Part shown: positions 28,290 to 36,734 of the stretch, piece by piece | Layout of the letters: each line of letters starts with the position of its first letter | How positions within the stretch are numbered: the stretch's first letter is position 1 | Source of the DNA: Marinomonas sp. SBI8L | GTDB taxonomy: Bacteria > Pseudomonadota > Gammaproteobacteria > Pseudomonadales > Marinomonadaceae | Length of the DNA: 64,000 nucleotides | Direction: 5' to 3' | NCBI RefSeq assembly: GCF_001624705.1 | Contig: NZ_JSEO01000001.1 | Location: 438,980 to 502,979, forward strand | Notes under the pieces: model-generated | Seen by the model: the letters and a program-made list of their open reading frames with translations, nothing else | Databases searched by the model: none | Told to the model about the DNA's origin: nothing | Translations under genes and position numbers: made by a program

Positions 28290-28775
28290 ATGCTAACAAT
28301 AAAACAGCTTAGTGGATTAACGGCTACCGCTTTATTTGGATTAATGGCGGGCTTTTTTGCGACCTATTCGTTTAATGTTAATTACGCAATGTTAGCTGTT
28401 GATGCGAGTACCTACGCTGAAGTTCAGTCTCTCTTCAACATCAATGTACGTCATACAGGTTTCTTTTTATGCTTCTTCGGTGCAGGAGCGCTTCCCTATT
28501 TTTGTGCTGTTTTGAATATCAAAAATAAGAGTATTTTCTATTTTTGATTGCTGCTCGGAACGCTCTACTTAACAGGAATAATTCTTTTCACCAAGTTCGT
28601 TAATTTGCCGCTTAATTATTATACCGAATCTTGGACTTCTTCAACTTTGCCTTCTGATTGGAGAAACACCCGAGATGCTTGGAATCAGGCGAACCTATTC
28701 CGATCTCTACTTAGTTTTATTCTCTTCGTTAGCGCCTTATTTCTTCTCATCAAACAAGATAAAACGAATAGCTAA
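28290..28775 (+). pseudogene. DUF1772 (anthrone-oxygenase-like) membrane protein with an in-frame TGA
   Basis: From the ATG at 28290 (AAGGAG nine bases upstream) the frame codes for a four-helix membrane protein, interrupted by a TGA at 28545-28547 and continuing in the same frame to 28775. The part before the stop holds helices 1-3 ('GLMAGFFATYSFNVNYAM') and the part after holds the family phrase 'FTKFVNLPLN', an 'RNTRDAWNQAN' segment and the last helix. A TGG (Trp) to TGA change explains it. No selenocysteine context is expected in this family. Crp-like regulators commonly sit beside DUF1772 genes, so the pair was probably one module. Confidence 0.83.
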
Positions 28776-28854
28776 TGTCTCTGTATGAGCTATTTTCACG
28801 CCTTGATAAGCCACAAAGCACGGGGGCTGAAGACTATTTTCGAGCAAGTTTACA

Positions 28855-28883
28855 CCCATGATAAATAAGATACTTATCATGGG
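28855..28883. terminator. Inverted repeat between convergent genes
   Basis: CCCATGATAA and TTATCATGGG form a 10-bp stem with a 9-base loop between the DUF1772 pseudogene and the convergent cupin gene. A moderately T-rich stretch follows on the plus strand. Confidence 0.5.
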
Positions 28884-28924
28884 AGTTTCTCTAAAATGCG
28901 CCAAAAAGAACTATTTAAAATGAG

Positions 28925-29404
28925 CTATTTGATAGAAGTACTCAAGGATGTACCTTTTTCACCTATCGAAAGAACGAGTATCTTAGCGACCTCATTGTGA
29001 CTAAGGTTTTCAGTTAACTCATGAACAGAACCTAAAGGTTCTACCCATACATCTCCTTGTTTATAATCCTTGGCTTCACTGCCTTTTAATTTTGATCTCA
29101 CCCTTCCTTGCAGCACATAAACATAGAGCATGCCCTCATGTGTATGTGAGCCAACACGCACCTCGGGCTGTAATTCAACTGTTAAGGTCGTGAGATAGGC
29201 TTTTTCAAACTCAGGCAGTGCTAAAATATTAAGCATTTGTCGCTTAACATCATGGGCATCACCTTCGTGTGTTAACCCATGATTAGATAAGCTTAACAAC
29301 GCAATGAGACTAAAGAGCTGCGCGGCTTTTCTCCAAGCCTTCACAGCTCTCATTTCTTTTATATAAGCCTTAATAACTCTCTTATCATTAATAAGCAGAC
29401 CCAT
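28925..29404 (-). CDS. Exported cupin-domain protein
   Basis: A 159-residue protein with a long basic N-terminus and a hydrophobic segment (about residues 28-46), probably a signal peptide or anchor. Residues 70-150 are a conserved cupin barrel: 'GSHTHEGMLYVYVLQGRVRSK' holds the His-x-His and downstream Gly residues of motif 1, and 'VWVEPLGSVHEL' the His of motif 2. A ribosome site AGGAGA lies six bases before the ATG. It is 14 bp downstream of the AhpD-like gene, so they form an operon under the divergent LysR regulator at 29978. Such exported cupins often accompany quinone or peroxide handling; the substrate is unknown. Confidence 0.8.
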   Translation of the reverse strand: MGLLINDKRVIKAYIKEMRAVKAWRKAAQLFSLIALLSLSNHGLTHEGDAHDVKRQMLNILALPEFEKAYLTTLTVELQPEVRVGSHTHEGMLYVYVLQGRVRSKLKGSEAKDYKQGDVWVEPLGSVHELTENLSHNEVAKILVLSIGEKGTSLSTSIK

Positions 29405-29418
29405 AACTTTCTCCTAAT

Positions 29419-29847
29419 TTAGGCCATAGCCGTTGCCACACCAATGCGATTCCAAGCATTAATCGTCACTATCAGCATAATGAGCTGGGCAATTTCCGAG
29501 TTTGAAAGGTATTGCTTTAAAGGTTCATAAATATCATCAGGGACATGTCTACTCGATAACTCAGTGACATGATCTGTCATGGCTAAAATGGCTTTTTCTT
29601 TTCCATTAAACAATGCACTTTCTGGCCAAGCCTTCAGCGCTTCAAGCTTCCCCTTTTCAATGCCGAGTTTTTCTGCAGCAGAAGTATGCATCCCGATACA
29701 AAAGTGACATTGATTAATCAAAGAGGCTCTAAGCCTTACCAGCTCTTGAGTCTCTTTAGAGAGTGAGGATTGGTCAATAAACTGCTCTAGTTCAAACATG
29801 GCTTTATATGCATTTGGTTCAATAGATTGAATATCTACACGAGTCAT
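29419..29847 (-). CDS. AhpD/carboxymuconolactone-decarboxylase-family protein
   Basis: A 142-residue cytoplasmic all-helical protein. 'LINQCHFCIGMHTSAAEKLG' at about residues 46-65 is the AhpD core with the CxxC redox pair and the downstream His that acts as proton relay. Members reduce peroxiredoxin AhpC or act as stand-alone peroxidases. GAGGT precedes the start. First gene of the two-gene operon with the cupin, facing a LysR gene, its likely regulator. Confidence 0.87.
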   Translation of the reverse strand: MTRVDIQSIEPNAYKAMFELEQFIDQSSLSKETQELVRLRASLINQCHFCIGMHTSAAEKLGIEKGKLEALKAWPESALFNGKEKAILAMTDHVTELSSRHVPDDIYEPLKQYLSNSEIAQLIMLIVTINAWNRIGVATAMA

Positions 29848-29977
29848 AGTGTTACCTCAAAAGTGAATGGACAAATTGTTAACTTGTGCTCACTTTAACC
29901 AAAGTCGATTAATGCTAGAATAGCCTCAAAAGAACAAGAGTTATTCGTAAATTGCATAAATAGAATGGAACATCTAA

Positions 29978-30871
29978 ATGCTTAAGATTCAGATTGAAGA
30001 ATTAGAAATGTTGGTAGCAACAGTCAATTGCGGCAACTTTAGTAAGGCTGCCGAAGAGCTTGGGGTAACCGCCTCAGTAGTCAGCCGCACAATCAAGAAG
30101 CTGGAAAACAAGCTCAATACGACCCTCTTCAATCGAACTACTCGCAAGACACAATTAACACAAGAAGGCCAATGGCTGTTTAATGAAGCAAGTGCCATGA
30201 TTGCCCAAGGTCAGAGAGTCGAGTCCCAACTTGGCGAACGTACAGCTGCACCAGCAGGACGATTAGTGGTTGATGCTGCCACACCTTTTTCGCTGCATGC
30301 TATTGCTCCACTTATCGCAGGCTTTAATCAGGAATACCCAGATGTCACTGTGATCATGACTTCGACCGAATCCAATATTGATCTAATTGAACGTAAAGTG
30401 GATATTGCTATTCGCATTGGCCATTTAACAGACTCAACCCTTAAAGCACGCAAGCTAGGAGAAACCAGCAGACAACTTTATGCCTCTCCTAGTTATATTG
30501 ATAAATACGGATTGCCTAAGTCCCCAAGCGACTTAAAACAGCATAATTGTTTAGGCTTTGTTAAACCCGATAGGCTTAATGTATGGCCGCTTCAGGATAA
30601 AAACAAAAATGCGATACACATAGTGCCTAAAACGTATGCGGACAATGGAGAAACCCTGCGTCAGTTAGCAATACAAGGCTGTGGAATCGCCTGTTTATCA
30701 AGATTTACGGTAAACGCAGATGTTCAGACGGGGCACTTACGCCCTATTTTAGAAAGTGACATTCAACCTGAATCCATTCCAATATATGCTGTTTTTTACT
30801 CTGATAACGAGGTTAACCCAAGAATGCGTTGTTTCTTGGATTACATCAGTGAGCATATTACTCTTAAATAA
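29978..30871 (+). CDS. LysR-family transcriptional regulator
   Basis: A 297-residue LTTR: helix-turn-helix at residues 6-64 ('LEMLVATVNCGNFSKAAEEL', 'VTASVVSRTIKKLENKLNT', 'LFNRTTRKTQL') and effector domain with 'IDLIERKVDIAIRIGHLTD'. The latter places it in the same CrgA-like group as the 6435 regulator. It is divergent from the AhpD/cupin operon across 130 bp, which is its likely target. Confidence 0.88.
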   Translation: MLKIQIEELEMLVATVNCGNFSKAAEELGVTASVVSRTIKKLENKLNTTLFNRTTRKTQLTQEGQWLFNEASAMIAQGQRVESQLGERTAAPAGRLVVDAATPFSLHAIAPLIAGFNQEYPDVTVIMTSTESNIDLIERKVDIAIRIGHLTDSTLKARKLGETSRQLYASPSYIDKYGLPKSPSDLKQHNCLGFVKPDRLNVWPLQDKNKNAIHIVPKTYADNGETLRQLAIQGCGIACLSRFTVNADVQTGHLRPILESDIQPESIPIYAVFYSDNEVNPRMRCFLDYISEHITLK

Positions 30872-30940
30872 CAGATGGAAATAAACACTAACCAGAAAGA
30901 GTCTGACTTGAAGAAGAGCCAAAATATTGGATCAGGATAA

Positions 30941-31888
30941 TTAATCCTTCAAACCCAGCATTTCTTGGATTTTCTTTTGCTTGATATTACTCACATCCAC
31001 AAAGATAACCTCTGCTTCTACAGATGCATCTATGGTTTTACCTAACCTCGCGGCATGGGCTGTTTTAACACCTTGATAGCCCATCAAAAAGGGATTTTGA
31101 ATGATAAAGCCTTGCATACTCTTTTCTTGAACCGCTTTGATCATAAGGGCATGGCTATCAAAGCCAATAAACTTAACATCCTGTTCTAAACCTAATTGTT
31201 TTAAACTCGCCAACACACTGACACTAGTCGATTCATTTGGTGTAAACACCCCTTCAAATTCGTCTAACCCTTTAAGAAATCTGATTGAATTAACTCTTGC
31301 TTGGCCTATGGTTGTGCCTAAATAGCCTTCAAAGATGAGATTCAAACCTTTCTCTTTAGCCGCTTTGATAAAGCCCTCTTCACGTAATCGCGTACTGATA
31401 ACCTTTTGATCCATCCTCAGTAAAACCACGCGCTTCTTATTAGAGCCCGCAAGCGCATTCGCCATTTCAAGGCCTGCAAGATAGCCCGCTTTAAAGTTAT
31501 CCGTTTTAATCACACTCACCCGCTCTCCCCCTGTGTCTCTATCAATAAACACAGTGGAAATGCCTTTTTCTTTTAGAGATTTAACATCTTTATTTCGTTT
31601 ACTGTTGTTAGGCGCTAGCACCAAAGCCTCACAACCAATAGACATCATAGAATGAATAATTTTAGCTTGAGATTTACTATCCACTTCATCCGCTGCGCCT
31701 CTTACCAAAACCTTCACTGAAAGTTCCCTCCCCGCGGTTTCAGCTCCTTTTTTTACCTCTCCCCAAAAACCATCGCCACCCCCTGCGGTAACCACCCCAA
31801 TACACTGAGACATAAGTGGGAAAGACATAACCAGAGACACTGAAAATACAGCCGATTTAACAGTACCCAGCAGAGAGAAAGCTCTCAT
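30941..31888 (-). CDS. Periplasmic sugar-binding-like protein (RbsB type), orphan
   Basis: A 315-residue periplasmic-binding protein with a signal peptide ('GTVKSAVFSVSLVMSFPLMS'). I choose the ATG at 31888 (MRAFSLL), because AAGGA stands eight bases before it; the longer reading to 31909 would place that site inside the gene. The body has the type-I fold marks 'GVVTAGGGDGFWGEVKKGAE', 'LVLAPNNSKRNKDV', 'FIDRDTGGERVSVI' and 'GVFTPNESTSVSVL'. No permease or ATPase gene lies near it. It may feed a sensor or a distant transporter. Confidence 0.82.
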   Translation of the reverse strand: MRAFSLLGTVKSAVFSVSLVMSFPLMSQCIGVVTAGGGDGFWGEVKKGAETAGRELSVKVLVRGAADEVDSKSQAKIIHSMMSIGCEALVLAPNNSKRNKDVKSLKEKGISTVFIDRDTGGERVSVIKTDNFKAGYLAGLEMANALAGSNKKRVVLLRMDQKVISTRLREEGFIKAAKEKGLNLIFEGYLGTTIGQARVNSIRFLKGLDEFEGVFTPNESTSVSVLASLKQLGLEQDVKFIGFDSHALMIKAVQEKSMQGFIIQNPFLMGYQGVKTAHAARLGKTIDASVEAEVIFVDVSNIKQKKIQEMLGLKD

Positions 31889-32173
31889 TGACGACATCCT
31901 TAAATACAAATCACTCTTTAAACTATAGGCCTATTCACCCTCATAAACTGGGGTATTAGGAATAAAAAAGTAATGCATTGTAAATGAGGCAAAGTGACAG
32001 CTAGGTGAACAAGAAAAACTCTCCAATTGCTTCTAAAAACACTTATCTCCAAGTATTTACCGTTGTTATGGCGGCGTATTAGTGAGTGAGGCTTATTAAA
32101 GTGAGCTATGGGTGAAGTTAAGAAGCACATTTGCTTTTTACACAGTATTGACTTTATAAGAGAGGCCTCAACA

Positions 32174-33052
32174 ATGCATAAACTACTGGATAAAAAAGTT
32201 AAAACCATTAAAAGAAAAGAACGATTAAATACAAAGAGAAATTTATCTCAAGAGCTTCTAATACAAAGAAAAATACTGGTTGGTAATGAATGGTTTAAGC
32301 ATACTGAAGACAGTTTTTTAGAAGATATTGAAGCAGGTGTAAAGCCTCGGCTTAATCACTGGCGAGAATTAAAAGATAAAGTTTTCAAAAAGAACACAAA
32401 TGCAGCCACGAATTCTGCTATTAAAGATTATTACGAGTTAAAGTTACCAGATGTGGAAGTAACACAATTTGAATCAGATATTCTAGCCTCTCTCCGCAAG
32501 CATAACAGCCAGAACAGCTTCGCTGACAAGAATGATCTTTATAGGCAGATAGCTCAGGATATAAAGCTCAAGCTATTAAAATTTAATAATATTGCAGGCA
32601 TTCCGCACCATGACGGTCAATTTAAAAAAACTGACGATAACTTCGGTGGCTCGGCGAGTGGTCGTAACAAAAATTTAGTCATATACCGCACTATGCCCAA
32701 GGCAGATTGGGTTAATTATAAAGAAAGTGGAGATCTAAAAGATATTTTGTATGGTCATGGAGGCTCTCTTGGCCAGGCAATGCACTATTTTTATAAATCC
32801 AAAAAAGACAACAAAGATGATGTTCTTGTCGAGTTTAGGTTCTCTAAAAGCGCATTAGAGCTAATAGATTACTCTAAGGTTAACGGAGGAGGTGAAGGAG
32901 GGGCTCCAAAAAATGGAAAATTAACAGGAAAATCTGAACAAAATGATTTAATGAATGTTGATGATAATGTTTTTAGTATCCACCTACATAAGAGCAAAGA
33001 CTTGATAAAAGAGTTAAAACCCAAAGCTCGCCTTATTGCACAAGTGCAGTGA
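32174..33052 (+). CDS. Hypothetical protein, possible ADP-ribosyltransferase-like toxin
   Basis: A 292-residue cytoplasmic protein I cannot name. The start at 32174 (MHKLLDKK) has AGAGG nine bases before it; an in-frame ATG at 32108 would add 22 residues. The first half is basic and helical. The second half resembles the single-domain ADP-ribosyltransferase toxin pattern: 'YRTMPKADWVNY' (R), then 'GHGGSLGQAMHYFYKS' (a small-residue turn before a helix) and 'VLVEFRFSKSALELI' followed by an acidic 'KSEQNDLMNVDDNVFSIHL'. The match is weak. No signal peptide and no obvious immunity gene lie beside it. Confidence 0.45.
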   Translation: MHKLLDKKVKTIKRKERLNTKRNLSQELLIQRKILVGNEWFKHTEDSFLEDIEAGVKPRLNHWRELKDKVFKKNTNAATNSAIKDYYELKLPDVEVTQFESDILASLRKHNSQNSFADKNDLYRQIAQDIKLKLLKFNNIAGIPHHDGQFKKTDDNFGGSASGRNKNLVIYRTMPKADWVNYKESGDLKDILYGHGGSLGQAMHYFYKSKKDNKDDVLVEFRFSKSALELIDYSKVNGGGEGGAPKNGKLTGKSEQNDLMNVDDNVFSIHLHKSKDLIKELKPKARLIAQVQ

Positions 33053-33088
33053 TCATTAATATTTCTATTTACTAAAGATATCTATAAA

Positions 33089-33127
33089 AGACATCCATTC
33101 TTTGCTTAAAAAGCACTATGGATGTCT
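33089..33127. terminator. Inverted repeat between convergent genes
   Basis: AGACATCCAT and ATGGATGTCT, a perfect 10-bp stem with a 19-base loop, lies between the 32174 gene and the convergent FAD gene. Its arm also resembles the REP core seen at 40-53 kb (GRTGTC), so it could be a REP relic acting as a terminator. Confidence 0.45.
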
Positions 33128-33141
33128 AACCTTATCTCCCC

Positions 33142-34263
33142 CTACTTCGACCGCTTTTGCCAAAACTCACTGTCAGGCCAGCGTTGCTCTAGCTGGTAAA
33201 TATGGGCTCTATTCCTCAAGTATTGTCGGTAATCCTGCTTAATCATGTCACCATAATTCATTTGAGGTGCAATACCTTTTAGTTTGGCTAGCACGACTTC
33301 GGCGGCGAATATGCCGTGTTTGATGCCTTTGTAGATACCTTGTGCTGCTATAGGATCAAAGCTTGAAGCCGCATCACCAACAGCAATCCAGTTTTCACCT
33401 TCAACCTGCTCTAATAAACCAGAATTAATCATATAAGTGTGATAACTCTCATTGGTTAGTTCTATCTCCTGGGCCTTATCGCCTACCCAAAGCGGCTTGG
33501 CTAAACGAGTTTTAAACGCATGATAGTTATCTTTTTCGAGCGCCTTTCGCTCAGACGGGTCCGTAATCAGCATACTCATTACTTTTTGATGAGGCATTAA
33601 CGTGTGATAACACCAACTATTGTTCGTAGCATCTATTCTCACTTGTTTGCCTTTATGGGGCTGCTCAAGCTCGGCAAAATGCACGATTGCAATTAACTTA
33701 TCATCTAGCGTTTTTTTAACATTTAAGCCTTTAGCAAAGCTTGCCTTGCTACCTGTGGCATCAACAACAAAATTAGCTTTAACTGAACGGGTTTCTTGAG
33801 AGTCTGTTTGCAGGAAAAGCTCGTAAGCAATATGCCCATCTTGCTTACGCTTACTCGCCTCAATAAAACGGGTATTCCAAACGATTTCAACACCCAATGC
33901 CTTGGCCTTATTCACTAAAGTTAAGTCAAAAGAGTGGCGATTAAGTCGCCAAGAGTGGCCATAAGGGCTAACAACCGTATAGTTATAAAGAAGCTCTTTA
34001 CCTCCCCAGACAGAAGCAAAATCTGGGCAAGGCTCGTGACCGCCTTTTGAGAACTCAGACTCAACCCCTAACCTTTGTAATAACACTGAAATATCAGAAG
34101 GGACATTCTCCCCTATTCTTTGATGGTCTTTTGAGCGCTGATCGATAAGCAGTATTTTAGCCTTCGTATTAGAAGTAAGAAGGTCAGAAGCAATACCTAT
34201 AGCAGTGGCAAGCCCAGCAGGCCCTCCCCCAATTATCACCACATCATAATGCGTTTGTAGCAT
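33142..34263 (-). CDS. FAD-dependent oxidoreductase, LodB/tryptophan-halogenase-like
   Basis: A 373-residue flavoprotein of the p-hydroxybenzoate-hydroxylase fold. The N-terminal 'VVIIGGGPAGLATAIGIA' (residues 7-24) binds FAD, 'VDATGSKASFAKGL' is the middle GxGxxG-linked segment, and 'WIAVGDAASSFDPIAAQGIYKG' (about 290-311) is the second FAD motif. Marinomonas LodB proteins are of this size and type and install the tryptophan-quinone cofactor of LodA-like oxidases, but no LodA-like gene is in the window. It could also be a halogenase relative; the halogenase 'WxWxIP' signature is not seen. AAGGAG precedes the start. Confidence 0.78.
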   Translation of the reverse strand: MLQTHYDVVIIGGGPAGLATAIGIASDLLTSNTKAKILLIDQRSKDHQRIGENVPSDISVLLQRLGVESEFSKGGHEPCPDFASVWGGKELLYNYTVVSPYGHSWRLNRHSFDLTLVNKAKALGVEIVWNTRFIEASKRKQDGHIAYELFLQTDSQETRSVKANFVVDATGSKASFAKGLNVKKTLDDKLIAIVHFAELEQPHKGKQVRIDATNNSWCYHTLMPHQKVMSMLITDPSERKALEKDNYHAFKTRLAKPLWVGDKAQEIELTNESYHTYMINSGLLEQVEGENWIAVGDAASSFDPIAAQGIYKGIKHGIFAAEVVLAKLKGIAPQMNYGDMIKQDYRQYLRNRAHIYQLEQRWPDSEFWQKRSK

Positions 34264-34627
34264 ACCGAATTGACTCCTTAACCTTACTTAACCTTAAAAA
34301 AACGAATTGCTTGGCCAAAAAGAGATTGTGATAACTCTCCACTTTTTAGCCAAAAAGGCTGATAAATAAATTCTAGCTAACTCATAAAGTGAAATGAGCA
34401 AACATTCACTTTTTCATAATCCAGCTCAAGAAAAGGTGAAATAAATTTAATTTATAGTTTTTTTTGAAAGATGAAGCACCTGAAAAATACTGTTTTTAAA
34501 TAATTAACTCTGTACATCCCAAATGTCCCCAGATGTCCCCATGCGACCATTTATAGTTAACTTGCTTTCAAAGAGTACCAGCGGGTACATCTAATAAAGC
34601 AATTAACAAAACATAAGGAAATTTGAA
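34264..34627. other. Intergenic region, 364 bp, before the micro-gene row
   Basis: AT-rich. It contains two direct copies of ATGTCCCC (about 34530-34549) and a small dyad GTACC-AGCG-GGTAC (34575-34588), 40 bp before the first micro-gene. No RNA family was recognised. The dyad and repeats may be promoter or operator elements. Confidence 0.4.
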
Positions 34628-34777
34628 ATGACTAAAACTAAAACACCAATGACACCGGCCGCTGCTGCACGTATTCAGTCAGCAAACGCAAAACAAAATA
34701 ATGGAAAAACACCTAAAGGATCTTTTCCTGCCAAAGCACAATCATCAGCAGCAAAAAATCTAAAAAAAGGAGATTAA
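34628..34777 (+). CDS. Micro-gene 1: 49-residue basic Ala/Lys-rich protein
   Basis: Fifty codons behind AAGGAAAT. The product (begins MTKTKTPMTPAAAARIQ) has the 'MTPAAAARIQSANAKQ' pattern of the small seed-maturation-like proteins found on plasmids and chromosomes of many proteobacteria, whose function is unknown. It is highly basic and probably unstructured on its own. It ends one base before the start of micro-gene 2, whose ribosome site (AAAGGAG) is inside its last codons, so translation is coupled. Confidence 0.75.
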   Translation: MTKTKTPMTPAAAARIQSANAKQNNGKTPKGSFPAKAQSSAAKNLKKGD

Positions 34778-34778
34778 T

Positions 34779-34907
34779 ATGTCTGATATGACAGATGATG
34801 AACTAGACCTTTGGTCAGATATTAATAACCCAAATAATGATGCAGACATGGACGATTGGGCTGATGCCCATAACCCAAACAATGATAATTACCAAGGAGA
34901 AAACTAA
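34779..34907 (+). CDS. Micro-gene 2: 42-residue acidic Asp/Asn-rich protein
   Basis: Forty-two residues with two repeats of a 'W-A/S-D-x-N-NPNND' type unit (DLWSDINNPNND and DDWADAHNPNND). It is strongly acidic, opposite in charge to micro-gene 1. The two-unit internal repeat suggests duplication. AAGGAG just before the start. It overlaps micro-gene 3 by one base (TAATG). Function unknown. Confidence 0.7.
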   Translation: MSDMTDDELDLWSDINNPNNDADMDDWADAHNPNNDNYQGEN

Positions 34908-34999
34908 TGAGTAAGGGATCAACACCAAGACCACATAATGGACCAAGTACTACAGGTAATCCTTCTGGTGGTGGACGAGGCAATAACCCTCCAAAATAA
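34907..34999 (+). CDS. Micro-gene 3: 30-residue Pro/Gly/Asn-rich peptide
   Basis: Thirty residues starting MSKGSTPRPHNGPSTTGNPS. The 'MSKGSTPRP' opening recurs at the start of other small bacterial proteins of unknown role. The start overlaps the stop of micro-gene 2 and uses AAGGAG upstream of it. A strong terminator follows 12 bp after its stop. The three genes thus form one compact transcript. Confidence 0.65.
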   Translation: MSKGSTPRPHNGPSTTGNPSGGGRGNNPPK

Positions 35000-35010
35000 A
35001 GGCTTGCTAA

Positions 35011-35036
35011 AAAGGGTTGTCAACTGACAACCCTTT
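35011..35036. terminator. Strong bidirectional terminator
   Basis: AAAGGGTTGTC-AACT-GACAACCCTTT: an 11-bp stem with tetraloop and T-run on both strands, between micro-gene 3 and the convergent gene at 35037. Confidence 0.93.
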
Positions 35037-35375
35037 TTATTTAGTATGGAACTCTCTAAAAATAGAAGATAGCGACCTTTCAAAATCAGCATCTTTAAAC
35101 AATTTTTTTTCTCGACTTATATTTACTTGATTAGATTTAGTATACTCAGTTTGTTTTGCTAAGATATCTTGCATTAAAGTTAATTCAAATTTACTAATCG
35201 ACTTTCTACTTAATCTTTTTCTAAATTTTTCACTGATTGTATTAATTTCATTCTCATCATCAGTGCACTCATCAGAAGCCACTAGCAAGCAAATTTTACG
35301 CCTTGAGATATTCATTGACTTAATTAGATCTAAGAACTTTTCTACTTCTACTAAGTCTGCTTTATCTACACTCAT
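35037..35375 (-). CDS. Hypothetical protein, 112 residues
   Basis: I do not recognise the family. The product begins MSVDKADLVEVEKFL and is charged and helical, with one motif-like stretch 'ISRRKICLLVASDECTDDENE'. I choose the ATG at 35375, because AAGG lies ten bases upstream; the frame opens earlier at 35396 without a ribosome site. It overlaps the 3' end of the upstream zinc-ribbon gene by 14 bp, so the two are co-translated. Confidence 0.6.
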   Translation of the reverse strand: MSVDKADLVEVEKFLDLIKSMNISRRKICLLVASDECTDDENEINTISEKFRKRLSRKSISKFELTLMQDILAKQTEYTKSNQVNISREKKLFKDADFERSLSSIFREFHTK

Positions 35376-35811
35376 TAGATGCAACCTTAACTTCATATGA
35401 AAAAGCTTCTAAAACTTCATCAGGCTCATTTCTATCTCTTGCCACACCCAGCGTATTTACAGCTTTTCTAATTGCACATGAGCAAGATTCTATTCTTTCA
35501 GAATATCTATCAACATCAACCATACCTGACCGGCTATTTAAGCATAAATCCATAAGTCTGTATTCTGCTGCGTATGGCAACCTTGTATCTTCTATACTGT
35601 TTTCTATAACTATTCCACCTATTGCACCAGCGACAATCAAATAGGCTGAAGATTTTTTAAGCAGTTTCCTACGTTTAAAAACCATTCCTCTAAAAGAGGT
35701 TTTACAGTCAGGTGAAGTACATTCAACACCCTTTTCATTTTTAACCTTTGTCTTTGTATTACAATCAGGGCAAATTAATGAAAGATGATCATCTTTTGAG
35801 CTATTAAACAT
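35362..35811 (-). CDS. Zinc-ribbon protein with one membrane segment, unknown role
   Basis: A 149-residue protein starting at 35811 (MFNSSKDDHL), where AAGGA lies ten bases upstream; the longer frame to 35847 has no ribosome site. Residues 12-40 form a zinc ribbon (CPDC ... CTSPDC), followed by a basic patch 'KRRKLLKKS' and one hydrophobic segment (about 58-73), then a Cys-rich soluble tail ('SCSCAIRKAV'). The layout suggests a cytoplasmic metal ribbon anchored in the membrane. Paired with the overlapping 35037 gene. Confidence 0.6.
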   Translation of the reverse strand: MFNSSKDDHLSLICPDCNTKTKVKNEKGVECTSPDCKTSFRGMVFKRRKLLKKSSAYLIVAGAIGGIVIENSIEDTRLPYAAEYRLMDLCLNSRSGMVDVDRYSERIESCSCAIRKAVNTLGVARDRNEPDEVLEAFSYEVKVASNECR

Positions 35812-36034
35812 TACGTAGTAAATCCTTTTAAGAAAGCAAAAGTTCAATTATAAAAATGATTTAAAGTTTTAATTTAAATGTAAATTTATTTTCAAACACT
35901 AAGAATCCTCTTTTTAAAAAAAAATTAAGAGTTAACAGCATTCTAAAAGCAAAAAATTAAAAGTATACAGTCAGTTAGTAAACTTTATTGAAACAAGTAA
36001 ATTTATGTATTTTTCAAATCAATTAACCAAGAAA

Positions 36035-36457
36035 TCATTCTTTAATAGCCATTAAAAAAACTCTTTCTACTATATCTAGCAAACCTATTACAACCAAACA
36101 AGCTATTGCAGAAAGCAGAATTGACCATAAAATCCTTTTATACACTTCTCCTTCATAATTTATTTTTATCAAGAAAACGATAGATCCTATTACAAAGAAA
36201 TAGAGTGTAAAAGGTAATTCAAACAATGATCTTTTATAAACCATCACATACGGTATTTCTAGAAAAAAGATAAAGGTGCGAAAAATTACAGTATAAAATA
36301 AAGCTTGTAAGATAACTTTAATCGGACTGTTCAGCTGAATAAAAGGAAATAACTTGTTTGAAGCTTTTAAAACTCCGCCACCAGCAAAAATTAATACAAA
36401 GAAGTAAAGCAGAAATACAACAACAGCGATCAAGAAAAATGGTGGACCAATAATCAT
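36035..36457 (-). CDS. Hypothetical four-helix membrane protein
   Basis: A 140-residue inner-membrane protein with four hydrophobic segments (about 4-29, 43-66, 76-95 and 108-130) and no recognisable motif. AT-rich codon use is stronger than in flanking core genes, suggesting an acquired gene. It is transcribed in the same direction as the zinc-ribbon gene but 220 bp upstream of it, in an AT-rich gap with long A- and T-runs. No function assigned. Confidence 0.55.
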   Translation of the reverse strand: MIIGPPFFLIAVVVFLLYFFVLIFAGGGVLKASNKLFPFIQLNSPIKVILQALFYTVIFRTFIFFLEIPYVMVYKRSLFELPFTLYFFVIGSIVFLIKINYEGEVYKRILWSILLSAIACLVVIGLLDIVERVFLMAIKE

Positions 36458-36734
36458 AAAATCTAGCCTTTATCCATAAAAACTAATAAAGCGGCAATTA
36501 TATACTCTCTTAGCTATTTAGTCAGGACAATCATTTAGAAAGCACCATTCATTAATCACTTCAACTTTGGCACCTATCTAATTCAGTTTAAGGGTAATAA
36601 ATTGACGATCTGGCTATTTCTGCAAGCTCCTTTCAGTCAAGCCAAAGACATCATTTCTTCACCTAAATGTCACATAAGTGTAAATCGCCACAAATAGAAT
36701 TCATTTACCATTCATTCTTAGGTAAATAGCTATT

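Noticed and set aside
28545-28547. Selenocysteine or programmed recoding at the TGA in the DUF1772 gene
   Set aside because: DUF1772 proteins do not use selenocysteine, there is no stem-loop behind the TGA that I can see, and the neighbouring gene is broken too.
35848-36034. Possible gene in the AT-rich gap after the zinc-ribbon gene
   Set aside because: No frame of useful length; long A/T runs only.
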